A stretch of DNA of 64,000 nucleotides from Theobroma cacao (taxonomy: Eukaryota > Streptophyta > Magnoliopsida > Malvales > Malvaceae), in NCBI RefSeq assembly GCF_000208745.1, contig NC_030859.1, forward strand, positions 7,269,687 to 7,333,686, given 5' to 3'. The translations under genes and the position numbers were made by a program. Within the stretch, counting starts at the first letter, position 1, and each line of letters opens with the position of its first letter. This document shows positions 11,074 through 22,360 of this stretch, one piece after another. The notes below the pieces were generated by a model that worked only from the letters and a program-made list of their open reading frames with translations, was not told the origin of the DNA and searched no databases.

Positions 11074-11560
11074 TTCTATATCTCTTATTTTTTATGATCA
11101 CAAAACACTTCAAGATTAAGAATGCAATGTCTATGTTCAATATGAATGTTTCAAATTTTTATGCATAATGAGGTGCTCCCCCTTAGTCAATGCATCTACT
11201 TTTCTTTACATAATATTCAACAAAACCAAAATTGGGCATCACACACATAAATTAAACATGAAGACCTATTTAACTCTATTTGATTTAGTCTTCCTTCTCT
11301 CCTTTTTTTTTTCATCATTAAACAAGATATTCAAAACTCATCCTTAATGAGTGCATCAAGATTTTCTTTTAATCTTTAAATCAAACTTTAATGAATGAGA
11401 ATCATAAGCACTCATACACCTAAGTCATACAAGCTTATAAATATAGTTCAATAACTTCAAGAGTCAAGTTTGTGTCAATGTAAGAACAAGTGTATAGGAA
11501 TTAAATTATTTCAAGAAATTGTCAAGGATTACTCAAATAATACTCAAGCAAATTTGATCA
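11074..11560 (-). mobile_element. 3' internal end of a minus-strand Sire-like Copia element
   Basis: Just right of the minus-strand LTR, the complement reads as a polypurine tract (11081-11094) and then matches the 3' internal region of the other copies, including the complement of the ACTAAGGGGGAGCAC block near 11172. This fixes 9814-11073 as the 3' LTR of a minus-strand element. Similarity fades by about 11.5 kb and no coding part was recognised. Confidence 0.6.
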
Positions 11561-11859
11561 TTTTGTCATAATCAAAACTATAATAATTTTAAAGCTAACA
11601 TAAAAATCTCATAATAATCATTCTACGTACTTTTGAAACTATTTACTTTTAGCTAAACTAATATTCTAACTAAAACTCATGCTTAGAAACTAATAAATCT
11701 TCCATCCTTACCTTATATGAGTTTAGATGCTTAAGAAAATTACAAAACCTTTAAACTTTAATCACCAATTGAAAATCTGGGCAATAAAATCATATTTTTA
11801 AAAGTTAGAAATCAGGATTTAAAGTTTCCAAAGCTTAAAAATGTAACATTTTTCATAAC

Positions 11860-12170
11860 AACTCAAAACCACATCATTTAATCATCAAAAAATTAAAGAT
11901 TTGAGTTAAAAATGAGTTGAGAGAAGTACCTTAGAAAAATGGCTAAGGGTTGAAAATCCTCGAAAAATGTGAGTTATTTATAGTTTTGAGTGTGAAAATA
12001 CAGTTTTACCTCTTTTATTTTTCCAAAAACGATTAAATATATTGATACATTTGAATTTGGAAAAATTGTATCGATATATTATGAACATGTATCGATGTAT
12101 GACCATATGTATCAATACATTATGAACATGTATGAATTCATTTGAAATAGAATGCTATTTTTGAAACAAA
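11860..12170 (-). repeat. Probable LTR promoter fragment with TGTATCGATA palindromes
   Basis: On the minus strand a TATA-like CTATAAATAAC lies at 11971-11983. Upstream of it (12038-12135 on the plus strand) are clustered copies of a palindromic word near TGTATCGATACA: ATTGATACAT, TTGTATCGATAT, ATGTATCGATGTAT, ATGTATCAATACAT. The layout equals that of the LTRs in this window, but LTR ends were not found, so the assignment is an inference. Confidence 0.4.
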
Positions 12171-13900
12171 TTACCTATAAAACTTGCTCAGCTTATTTAC
12201 ATTAAATACCATTTAAGTAAATGTCCTCATTTTTACTTTTTTCCTTTTTACTCTCTATTTACTTAGAATATTTAATATAATTAAACAAACAACCCCCTAT
12301 TTGGATTCAATAAAAAAATCAAAAAAATCAAAACCCCAAAAGAATCAAAATCTAAATTTTGATTTCAAGAACAACATTGAAAAAGTTCAACTGAAATTAA
12401 ATTTATAGTTCTCATTTCCCATAGCAAACATACTTCAAAAATTATGAAAAATTTTTTTTTTTTCATTTAAATATAAATGAAGGGCAAGATTTAATGACCA
12501 AGAGGGCTTTTCTTACATGTATTCACTCTCACATTTTTTCTATAGTTATGTATGAATAAATGATTTAGAGTGAATCATCAAGCATCAAAGAATAAAATTT
12601 AAAATATACTTTATTTAGACATTAATATAATTTATATAAATATTATTTATACATAGAGTTATTTAAAATTAAACACAATGCAAAATATAAAGAAAACTAT
12701 ACCTTAAATTTAAGTTATTATTATATGAATGTCACTTATTAATTATATTAACTTATTTTTATATTAAGTTATTAACATATTATACCCTATATATCATATT
12801 TACTAATATACAATATATACGCTATAAGCTATAGACTATAGTAATTTACTTTTTATAAATTATTAATACACTATAGTAATATAGTATAACTTATGCGCAC
12901 TAACATTTGGCTCATTAATTAGTGTATGATCTCCCTGTTTAAAGAGTATAAGTTCGAATCTCCTTTTGCACAAAAAAATATAATATAACTTATAGTAATA
13001 TAGTAAGTTATATTAAATTATTAATATTAGTATTATATGGTAATATAACTTATATTAGTAATTAAATATAATAACTTATTAATATACTATATTGATTTAT
13101 TCATGACTTAATGAGTTAATGTTATTATGTTATATTATCTAACAATATAATCATAAATTATATAGTATACTTATGAATATACTAATTAGTTAATAGCAAT
13201 ATATTATTATATATAACAATATACTATTACATAGTATAAATATTATATGACTTCTTAGTATACTTATATACTATATAAGTGTATATTAACTATATATAGT
13301 AATATATTAATATATACATTGTATTAGTATATAGTTATAAACTATATATAATATATATCAACACAACATACATATATACTATATAATTATATATAGTAAA
13401 TACTAATGCAGTACATTGTTTACAGTTATACGTTATATATCTTAATACACTAGACATAGTATACTTATTAATACACTAATTAATCAATATATAGTATAAC
13501 AAGTATACTTATTAATATATTAAATAATCAAAAATTATAAATTAACAATATACTATATTAGTATATTAATAAAATTATAAGTAATAATGTAATATATGAT
13601 AACATAAAGTATATTATTAAATAAATTAAAAAAAGTAAAAAAAAATTTTGATTAAATCAATTTTAATCGATTTAACCGACTAAAGTAGGTTAAAGTTGTT
13701 AAGTTGATTTGGTTGGGTTAATTTTTTTAAGAAGGTTACCTAAGTTGATTAATGGTATTCCTTAATCGATTTAATCAAATGCCCACTCAATGTAAATCGA
13801 ATTTAACCTAAATAAAATTTTTTCAAAAGGTTGTTTTCAGATCTCTAGCATATTATCTTGAATCTTAATTAACACTCGAGTCAAATATTTTCTGTCATTT
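12171..13900. other. AT-rich intergenic sequence
   Basis: It is dominated by TATATAGTA, TTATTAATA and similar words between 12600 and 13620, with no gene. At 12905-12975 there is a short less AT-rich patch with GTTCGAATCTCC, resembling a tRNA-type B box. At 13640-13810 there are words TTAATCGATTTAA and CGATTTAATC that could pair with each other. Nothing else was recognised. Confidence 0.5.
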
Positions 13901-13995
13901 ATTTACCATAGTTTGTTTGAAAGTTTTGTTAAAAAATTGGAATCAATTTAGTGAGAGTCCGACTGGGAACCGGACCTTCGCAAGTCCTGGTCCGA

Positions 13996-14005
13996 CTATA
14001 AAAAC
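13996..14005 (+). promoter_or_regulatory. Likely TATA box of the kelch gene
   Basis: CTATAAAAAC lies 318 bases before the chosen start codon, in a locally GC-richer stretch (13950-14110). A leader of about 290 bases containing a possible splice donor (GTGGTGAGTCTC near 14126) would follow. No transcript evidence is available. Confidence 0.45.
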
Positions 14006-14322
14006 ATTGGACTGGAAGGGCTCCAGACGGTGATGGAGTGCTATTTTGAGGGCCCCTATCTTTTTCCCTTCTGAGTTCTGATATCAGCAGCCCTCGAAAT
14101 CTTCGGTCGGTGGCAAAGCTTTGTGGTGGTGAGTCTCTTCTTTACTGGATCTTTGTTCGAATTGCTTTAATTTTTTTAATGGTTTTTTGTTATGAGTTTG
14201 CTTGTCGGATATAAATGTTTTGTTATGAGTCTCTTCTTTCATATAAATATTTTTTTATTTATTATGAATCAATATTTGGGAGTTTTAATTGGGAATTCTG
14301 TAACGCTAGAGAGAAATCAAAG

Positions 14323-15255
14323 ATGGCTGAGAAACGGGAAGACATAGAGAGGTCGATTTATATTCACGTTTGTAGAAATTTGGACGCCGGTTCTCAATCG
14401 AATGCTTGGTATGTGATTAATCAAAGACCGGAAGGTGCGGAAATCTACCCAGTTTTTGACGACATACCTCAACTCTACCCTGGCGGTGCTCTTGCTGATA
14501 CCAACTGTGAAGTTGTTGATTCCAACTTGTACGTCATCGGTGGCTGGGATTCCGTGAAGCACACCTACACCAACGTTGTCCGTTGTCTGGACACCCGTAA
14601 CCCAAGCAACGGTTGGAAAACTTGCTTGACCTTGCCATTTGCTTGCTGTGGAGCTTTTTCTGCCGTTTGCGGTGAGTGGATGTACGTCATCGGAGGTGAT
14701 TATCAAGGTTACCCTATCCGCTCCTCTCGTCTTCCATGGGGTTTGGTCTTTAATCTTGACTGCAAGTTGGAGAAACTATATACCCTTAGAGCTCCTGGCG
14801 TCGGTGAATTTCCAGATGCTTCTGCTGCTTTCCTGGGCGGACTATTGGTATTTATTCCGAACGAAAATGCATTGTATATTCATAATCCAGTGCACCGGAA
14901 GTGGGAGGTTTACAAGTCGAATGATGTTATTGTTGAGGATGAGGATGACTGGGATTTTTGCGTGGTTTCAGGTGGAATCCTCTATTCCTACAATATGGAA
15001 GATGGGAAGTTATTTGCTTACGACCTTATTCAGCGTCAACGCCTTACTCCCATCAAGGTTCCTGATTCTCTCAAGATTCCTGATGATTGCATACCTGGTG
15101 GAACCCCATCACTGGTTTCAGTGGCAAATTCCAAGCTCTGTTTTATCTGGGGTGAGTCTACTAGTCGCACTCACATGTGTCTTTGCTACACTAAATTCTT
15201 GGTTTGTCACGGTGATTCTCCGCACATCATTATTGAGGACCAACTAAACTCTTAA
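14323..15255 (+). CDS. Kelch-repeat protein, single exon
   Basis: A 310-residue protein starting MAEKREDIER. The first kelch-type blade text is NLYVIGGWDS (about residues 65-75) followed by a conserved Trp (NGWKTC, about 100). A second is WMYVIGGDYQG (about 120-130). Later WEVYKSND and GGILYSYNMEDGKLFAYDL (about 225-245) fit further blades. Kelch repeats form beta-propellers that bind protein partners; an F-box was not recognised, so the role is open. The reading frame extends 36 codons upstream to an ATG at 14215, but the ATG at 14323 has the better context (AAGATGG) and the upstream residues look like leader sequence. It is the only long undamaged host reading frame here. A tandem relative is hinted at by the duplicated leader at 3098-3200. 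Confidence 0.8.
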   Translation: MAEKREDIERSIYIHVCRNLDAGSQSNAWYVINQRPEGAEIYPVFDDIPQLYPGGALADTNCEVVDSNLYVIGGWDSVKHTYTNVVRCLDTRNPSNGWKTCLTLPFACCGAFSAVCGEWMYVIGGDYQGYPIRSSRLPWGLVFNLDCKLEKLYTLRAPGVGEFPDASAAFLGGLLVFIPNENALYIHNPVHRKWEVYKSNDVIVEDEDDWDFCVVSGGILYSYNMEDGKLFAYDLIQRQRLTPIKVPDSLKIPDDCIPGGTPSLVSVANSKLCFIWGESTSRTHMCLCYTKFLVCHGDSPHIIIEDQLNS

Positions 15256-15390
15256 ATTGAGGCCTTTGCTGTCCTCAACGTTGTAGCATTGTAAGTGTCT
15301 AGCTTTTCTGTCATTTTAGCATCATGCATACCAGTTTTCCAGCCTATTAATTATGTCTATGGACTAACTTTAATCTTGTTTATGGGTAGT

Positions 15391-16117
15391 GATCCATGTT
15401 CAGATGAAGAGAGCAGTAGCAGATTGATGATTAGAGCTGATCATCCAAGTCCCGATGGTTCATCTGAAGTGCCTCAAAAGAAGAAAGCAAAATCATCTGA
15501 CCAGCCAACCAAGAAAATTAAGATGGATGATTCAACACAAAGGGGTGGAGGAGCTTCATCTGGAAAACCCAAGGGTGCTGTCACAAAGTCTGGTCACAAA
15601 ACGAAGGAAGATAGGAAAGTGGATGGCAAATCCAAAGATGGCTCCAAGAGTGACAGTAAATCAGAGAATGACAATGTTACCAAAGCTAAGGGTCATACCC
15701 CCAAAAATGGTAGTAAATCAGGTGACATTGCTCTAAAAGTATGCAACAAATCCAAGAATGAGGACAGTGATGAGACACCCAAGTCTATCAAATCCAAGGG
15801 TGATGGCATTTTTACACCAAAAGCTTCCACAAAGTCAAAGCAAGACACTTCAAGGGCAGCCAAGTCCAAGCAAGAAACCACCAAGATTTCCTCCAATTCT
15901 AAGGGTAAGTCTCTGAAAAGCGGTGGCAATTCTAATTCTAATGGTTCTGGTAAGTCAAAATCTGGTTCACCAAAGGTTGAAGGAAAGTGAGAGCATAAAG
16001 GAGAACTCAACTGATTCAGGGAAGGGTTTGGAAAGGGCAAAGCATAAAGCCCAAGCGTCAAGTTCGTCAAAAGCACACAGAAGTGATTCCAAGTCTGGAA
16101 AAAAGCGTCGAAGATGA
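15391..16117 (+). pseudogene. Frameshifted 3' exon resembling a plant PDS5-type cohesion cofactor
   Basis: The exon opens after a possible acceptor (TTATGGGTAG, ending 15390) and encodes GSDPCSDEESSSRL, then a long Lys/Ser-rich basic tail with repeated KSK, TPK and SGKSK words. The frame closes at a TGA (15988-15990). The adjacent frame continues with KENSTDSGK and ends SGKKRRR at 16117, so a one-base frameshift lies near 15980. Plant PDS5-like proteins end in such basic, repetitive tails with a final KKRRR-type cluster; this is recalled family knowledge, not a search. No upstream HEAT-repeat or Tudor exons were found before it; the kelch gene lies there instead. Another chromatin protein with a basic tail is possible. 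Confidence 0.5.
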
Positions 16118-16934
16118 GCTAAATGTCATTTCAAACTGCATTGTCATTATCAAGGACTGGTTCGTTGTTCCAATGCGGAACTTAGCTTAATCTTAATGCT
16201 TGTTGCAGCCTTCTTAGATGTCCACAGGTGCTGCGTTCACATCTAGCCATGTATTTGGTAGTTAGTTTTGTGGCTAGCAGATATTCACAGTTACTTTACT
16301 CTATAGGGTTCGGTCTTTTCCCGTTATTTAAGGTGCAGCAGTAGGATTACATTGCGTTAGCCTTTTTGCCTTAACTAAAAAGAGCTGCGTGTGTAGAAAC
16401 TTTTTCCCAGCAGTGGTGGCGTACTCGGATTTTCCTTTGCCATTTGTTATTAATTATCCGTTTTCTAAGAGTAGATGTAGCCTTCTTAAGGGAAGAATGT
16501 TCTATATTCTATAGCAGTTATGGGTTGATTGCAGTAGGAGTGTTTTTTCTTAAAGTGATTGCAGGGGGAGTATATCCTTAATTACATGCAGGCATTTTTA
16601 GGTATTATTTCCTTAGTAAATTATTGAACATGGCTGAATTTTCCCATAGCTTTTTCCTAGTGCTCTATGCTAAGGAAATAAATGCTTTTGCTGATTGTGC
16701 TTAAAATTTTATATTATATATACATCTATATATATATACACGCACATACATATACATATGTATATGTCTACTCTGTTGGTAGTTATGGGTCGTTTGCATG
16801 TGTATATAAATACTTGGATGTTAATTGTGAAATTCATTTGTAAACACTATGTCTAGTTTGATTAATAATATCGTCATAAGTTGTCAGATAATAACACTAT
16901 TTTAAAGATGATATATATTTGGTTGTTATGGTAT
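16118..16934 (+). other. Former 3' untranslated region and intergenic sequence
   Basis: It is more balanced in base content than its surroundings up to about 16650, as expected for the 3' UTR of the exon above. It then runs into (TA)n-like sequence at 16711-16765. No gene was seen. Confidence 0.4.
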
Positions 16935-17186
16935 ATTCCGAAGGAAATTATGATTAAAAATCATGAATTATGACTCTCACAGAATGAGTATAATAGATGG
17001 ATTGATATATAAATTTACACAAAGAGGTTTACTTGTAGTTTAGAACGCTATGTCTATTGGGCTCATGTGTTGATTATGACTCGAGATTGAGTCTAGATAT
17101 ATTTTTATTTCGTTTAATCAAACCATTATATCTTTTTTGCCGAAATCAACATCCTCTTTCACGGAAAAAGTAAAAGGAAAACCAAG
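16935..17186 (+). repeat. Decayed family B LTR tail plus flank shared with 2832-3073
   Basis: Positions 16935-17099 match the LTR tail at 2832-2986, with the terminal GTGACA decayed. The match continues past the LTR end for about 85 bases (CGTTTAATCAAACC, CAACATCC, AAAAGGAAAACCAAG). Shared sequence beyond an LTR end indicates a duplicated locus rather than two independent insertions. Confidence 0.6.
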
Positions 17187-17447
17187 ATTTGATTAAGGGA
17201 TGATAATCTTGCTATTTCCAATTACCATTTTTCCAAGCCGATTAAACTCATTTTACCATATTTCAATGGCAGCAGCAAGCAGATTGTTTGCAGCTGTTAT
17301 TGCATGAATATCTCCAGTTAGTTGAAGATTAAACTCATCCATCAGGATCACCTTACAGTAGCCTCCGCCAGCTGCACCCCTTTCATTCCAAAAGTTGGTC
17401 CTTGCGATGGTTGCTGAAGACAGGTAACAACCTATGAAGAAAGTTTA

Positions 17448-18855
17448 AAGTGTCCGTTTGGTTGACGAAATAAATAGGAATAAAATAAAATAATTATTAT
17501 GTGAAAATAAAATGATATGAGAATAAAACAAAATAATTATTACATAATTTGATATGATGAATAAAATAAGATATAAATAATTATTATGATTTATTGTAAT
17601 ATTTTATTGGTAACAATAATTTTGAAATAAAAAAATAAAAAAATAAAACTATCCTTTATTATATATATGATTATTTATTTTTATTTTATTTTTTAAATAT
17701 TTATAATTTATAATTTAATTAAAATATTAATATTTTAATATAATATAATTATTAATATTTTAAATATTAGTATTTTATTTATAATTTAATATTATTATGA
17801 TTAAAATATTAGTAATTTTAATTAATTTCCAATTTTAAAATATAAATTTTTATAATATATAATCAAAAACTAAAACTTTTTATTATAATAATATTTATTT
17901 TTTAAAACAACAAAATACTCTTCACATAATTTACTAAAATTTCTATCAAAAGACAAATATAAGCAAATTTTTTTAATTATTTAATTTTTATTTTGTATAA
18001 AATTAAAAAATTTTAAAATTTAATAAGTTATTATTAAAATATTAGTATAACTTTTTATTTTTTCTTTATTTGCATTTTGTATTTTTTTATTTATACTCAT
18101 TAAAAATTTAATAAATAAAACATTAATATTTTAAAATATTAATTTTTTATAATTCATAAATATATATTTTTTCTCCATGGGCCGGCCAACGGTAATGTGA
18201 TTGGTGTAATGAAATGCCGATCTGGTGCACCATGTGACCGGATCTGGCCACTAGGGTGCTAGATCGACACTTCTTATGACTAGATCTAGTCGTGGAATGC
18301 TAGATCTAACCGTGGGGATCTGGTCGGGAAGCACCAGATTCGGTGCTTCCCGCAGCTAAATCAAGCAGTGGATTTCAGATCCGATGACTCTACGGTTGAA
18401 TCTTGTCAGAAAGTACTAGATTGACGCTTTTTGATCATATTCAGTTGTAAAACCGCCGTCTCCACCCCCATCGCCGTCCATCGTCCATCGTCCATCGCTA
18501 TCATCGTTATCTCCAATGATGAGTGCAAGTTAGTAAGAGAATGAGAGAAGCAAGAACGTGAGAAGAGAGAGAAATAAGGAAAAATGAGAAGAAAAAAATA
18601 TTTATATGTCTGAAGTTGTAATATTTTTAAGTTTTAAGGAGTATGTTAATCTTGTCAAATTTTAAAGCTATTCTCGCAACCATTGAATAGAAAATACTAT
18701 GAAGAGCTTGGGTTTAGTTAAGCCTGAGTTTTATCTCATTTTAAGGAATAGCTAATACGAAATAATAATAACTATTTCTTATGGCATTGCTTACCAAACG
18801 GGGGTAAAGAGAAACATGGACATAGACGGGGCTATTCCTTATACCAAACATGCGG
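17448..18855. mobile_element. AT-rich non-autonomous DNA transposon in the pseudogene intron
   Basis: It begins TGTCCGTTTGGTTGACG. Near its right end, ACCAAACGGGGG (about 18793) and ATACCAAACATGC (about 18842) read on the minus strand as GTTTGGT starts, so the ends form degenerate inverted repeats. The interior is AT-rich except for a GC-richer core at 18175-18500 with GATCTGGTC / CTAGATCT words, a perfect hairpin and a short tandem CGTCCAT run (18475-18500). No transposase was found. Exact ends and target duplication are uncertain. Confidence 0.45.
18325..18352. repeat. Perfect 11-bp inverted repeat
   Basis: CGGGAAGCACC and its exact complement are separated by AGATTC. It lies in the GC-richer core of the non-autonomous transposon. 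Confidence 0.8.
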
Positions 18856-20420
18856 TAAGTAGTTAAAACATTAGATTGTCAAGTTTGAAACTTCTGCATC
18901 CATGTCAATATTTGAAGAGTTCTAATCTCTCACCAGTAAACTTGCACAAGGGGAATTGAAAAACATAAAAAGAGTTAGCTTCATCAAGTACATTCACTAA
19001 CTAGGCTTTTAAACTAATATTTCAAGATGTACATAGCTCACTATCACTGTAGATCAGGAACATCTAAAAAGTCAAAATGATACTAATGCATTTATTCTCA
19101 TATTTGAAATTCTTTCAAACTAAATTTACAAAGGAAAAGATTGAAAAAGCCATTCCCAATCACAACGATAGCTTGAATTGTTAACTCGTTTATGAATAAG
19201 CAATTTAAATCATCAAGAATCACGGCACTTATATTCTCAGCTAGCCTGACATATATTCCTTTGAGCAAAAATTGTCCCATCTGCCAAGATTCCAATGTCA
19301 AAGCTGTCCATTTAACAAAATAAGAGAGCTTTTAAAGTTCTAATGTATTGTTGCAAAACAAGAAACAGCAACAACGAAGAAGGATCTAAAACACAATAAA
19401 AAACCGTCAATAAGTTAAATGAATAATCTTGAATTCCAGAAAGAGCAAGAACAACACCATTTCATTTGGCGATTTCCTATCTAAAAAAATATCATTAAGT
19501 GTGAATAATGAAATGACCACCTTTTTATCAAGAAGAGCACCCAAAGTTTGGCACAGACCAACTGTAGCAGCGTACTTGCCTTCTCCAAGTGAAGTCGGTG
19601 TAATCCCCCGACCACCACATAATACCCATCTTCAGATCCTTGAAGCTCATCAAGCGCGGGTAACAACACCTATAAACCAAATCACCCAAGTAATTCAAAT
19701 TCAAGTCCCAACATTCAGTTGCTAACAATAATAAGTAAAAAGCACATGAAAAATCGGTTTTCTCCTGCACTTTTAATCCTTTTCAACACTCAATCAACTA
19801 TAATTCATCTCAAATAAGCCGAAATCAACAGAAAATAAGAATTCCAAAATAACAAAAGATAACCCGTTCTCTTCTTTTCCATTTCCTGCATTATCTTTGA
19901 AGCAACAGAGCATGTCTAAAATCTGGGATTTCGAAGCACTCAACAACCAAAGAGAAAAGCTTTCAATTTGGCTGTTGAGAAAATCCCCAGAAAAACCACG
20001 AAAAAAGATAAAAATTTTAAGTCTTATTGTTGATCTTATTATTCAATTTTCTGCTTTGTTCCATTTTTCAATATCAAAACCACAACCAACCGATTAAATC
20101 AATCATCACAGAATCAAAAAGTTAATATGTTGACCATCTCCAACCAACAAACCAAAATGATCAACCAAAACAAAACAGATAAAACACATAGAACAACATA
20201 CATCAAAATCCAATGAAATGGGCATATGAGAATTATCATAATAACTAAAAAGAAACAAAGAGAAGACCTTGGCTTTGTATTTGCCATAAAGATTATAATG
20301 GTTGGAACTGAGATTCAGGTCCTTAGCAATCTCAGAAATATGAAATGGTTCAACTGAGTTTGCAATATCTATGTCTGCTGGTACTGGTGACAACAATTCC
20401 AACTTCCTCACACTTCTTGA

Positions 20421-21889
20421 TGGACTAATTTTTTTTTCTTGGGTCTAAATTTTTTTGGTGGGTCTAATCTGGGTTTCCTTCAAAATCCACCAATCTGCAT
20501 TCTACAACATAAAAATCGCCTTAAAAATATCAAAAAGCAAGGAGAGCAAAACAAAAGAAGGAAAAATCTTAAATATGGGATAGTTATTGTCCAAGTGAGG
20601 TGGCAAATGGGAAGGGAAGGAGGAGACATGTTAGTGTTACTGTGTAATGTCATGATTGTGATGCATTAAGTTCTGATATGCTTATGTGGCAGTGAATGGA
20701 GGTTGACTGTGACAAATTAAGCTGTGAGTTTACAATAACGGGCAACCATGTTCGGATCAGATAATCCTATGGAAAACAAGGTAAAATTCAAGAGGTCATG
20801 ACCTTTTCCGAAATGAAGTTATTGGTTTGTTAACTGTTGACACGTTAGTTAACAATTAAAAAAATTAAATTTAATATTAAATAAATATTTTATATATAAA
20901 TATTTATATATATAAATATCTTTTATATTATATTTTTAATTTAATTATATTTTCTTTTTAAAAAATCTGTTCATTATTTCTTTAAAAACCGTAAGTAAAG
21001 AAAAAAAATTTTGATTTAAGGGCTTGAAAATTTTAAGTTGAATCTATCATAAAAAACATAAATTTCTTATCTATTGTCATCAAACTCATTATTTTTATAA
21101 CAGTTTGACAATTTTTTTTTCATTGCAAAGAATATATCAAAGAGTAAACTTTTTGTTCAAAGATGGATATTTCAAATTTGATGGTGTCGGATTAAGACAT
21201 TAATTTCTTATTCGTGATTATTAATTTTGTTGAAAAATTTTTATCAAAAATTTATTCTTTAATAAGGGTTTAGGGTGACGTAAAAAGATTTTTGACTTTA
21301 TTATTATATGTAAAAAGTTTTAAGTTTTTTTTTTCTCTATGAAATATTAAATTTTATCAAAGTGAGACCAATTATTGCATTCATAAATCCCATTTTAAAA
21401 TTTTATTAAGTTTTAAGTTGTTTTCTTCTTTGTCAAATATTGAATTTTATTAAATATTAAAGTGAATTTTATTAAATTTTGAAAGGGAACATGAGTATAA
21501 TTTTTTTAACAAGACATTTGTGTTCTAAAATATTTATGCAGTGTTGGGTATACTTTTTTTTAACCATAGACTAATGGTATTAATAGTCAAGGGATAAAAA
21601 ACATCATTTTAAAAAAAGTGGGATCAAAGTGTCCTTTTGAAATGTTTTGAGGGGCTTTTTGGATTTTAATTGTGAAAAACATGGCATTTATAGGATTTTT
21701 GTTTGGAAAAATGAGCCTATTACATATATTGTCGCTATTCATATTTTTAAATCCTTTTTATATTCATATCCAATTCTTTTAACACCTAGAATTCTTTTTG
21801 TATTTTATTTCAAAATTTTTAAAATTTTTATTTTTGATATTAAAAATTATGATTTATAAATATTAATAAACTTTACATTAAAAAAATTA
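20421..21889. other. Intergenic sequence without recognised gene
   Basis: It begins with what would be the upstream region of the ligase pseudogene (minus strand) and becomes very AT-rich from 20840, with TATATAAATATTTATATA near 20891-20912. Short reading frames here encode no recognisable text. Confidence 0.45.
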
Positions 21890-22360
21890 AGTGAAAAAAG
21901 TTAGAGAAAGCGTTGAGAGCTTTTTTGCAAGTAAGCATGGAGAAGGAGCAACCATGGGTTTTAGCCAACAAGGGTTTCAGGGCACAAGGTATTATGCGAC
22001 ATCTGAGTTGGCATGGTGGAAGAGGTCTTTATATACAGTCTTTGTTGAAAATTTAGTAATGTCATGGGTTGATATCAAAGCGGTGTTTGATTAGTATGTT
22101 GTTGCGGTTGATATATTTATCTTGAGGTCTATTAGGGGGTAAAGTAGGTTTTTTGCTTTTGTGAGGTATAAGTTTGCTAGGGAGCAGCAAGCGACGATCA
22201 TTCATGGTGATGGGATGATTGTTTCCAGTCGATGTACTATAGTGAAGAAGGTAGTGGAAAAAGGACAGCCTACACGATCATCCAGTGATGTCATAGTCAA
22301 TGGAGTGTCTCGTAAAGTTGGGAATATTTCTCACGATCTGAGGCCTATTCATGATGGTTT
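21890..22360 (+). pseudogene. L1-type LINE ORF1, N-terminal part with RRM
   Basis: It encodes YTVFVENL, VDIFILRSIRG and RFFAFVRYKFAREQQA in order, which fit the RNP2 and RNP1 strands of an RNA-recognition motif as found in plant L1 ORF1 proteins. Stops occur between these blocks, including the TAG at 22092-22094. ORF1 binds the element RNA. The 5' end of the LINE is not defined. The sequence is interrupted at 22360 and resumes at 22879. Confidence 0.65.

Larger units (their letters stand above)
17180..20420 (-). pseudogene. Formate-tetrahydrofolate ligase (10-formyl-THF synthetase) pseudogene
   Basis: In life the enzyme joins formate to tetrahydrofolate with ATP in one-carbon metabolism. Minus-strand exon 1 (20411-20268) encodes SPVPADIDIANSVEP and HYNLYGKYKAK, ending at a GT donor, but has no in-frame ATG before it. 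Exon 2 (19670-19521) encodes ALDELQGSEDGYYVVVGG and then needs a frame change to continue with TPTSLGEGK, the P-loop region; the frame is one base short there. Exon 3 (17431-about 17180) opens after an AG acceptor, encodes [13 protein letters not shown], shifts frame, continues [28 protein letters not shown] and LLAAAI, then hits a stop. It resumes with RLGKMVIGNSK, text that lies far downstream in the normal protein. The rest is absent. Intron 2 holds a transposon. Confidence 0.88.

Noticed and set aside
14215..14322. Upstream ATG extending the kelch protein by 36 residues
   Set aside because: The extra residues (FCYESLLSYKYFF) look like translated leader, the context is weaker, and the ATG at 14323 has a good context.
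14323..16117. A single kelch plus PDS5-like fusion gene
   Set aside because: A stop codon separates them, the second part is frameshifted, and each fits a separate family.
19098..19301. 67-codon minus-strand frame as a further exon of the ligase
   Set aside because: Its text (GQFLLKGIYVRLAENIS) does not fit the ligase between exons 2 and 3, and exon borders already join without it; it is intron sequence.
21647..21859. 70-codon Phe/Ile-rich frame
   Set aside because: Low-complexity AT-rich translation with no supporting features.
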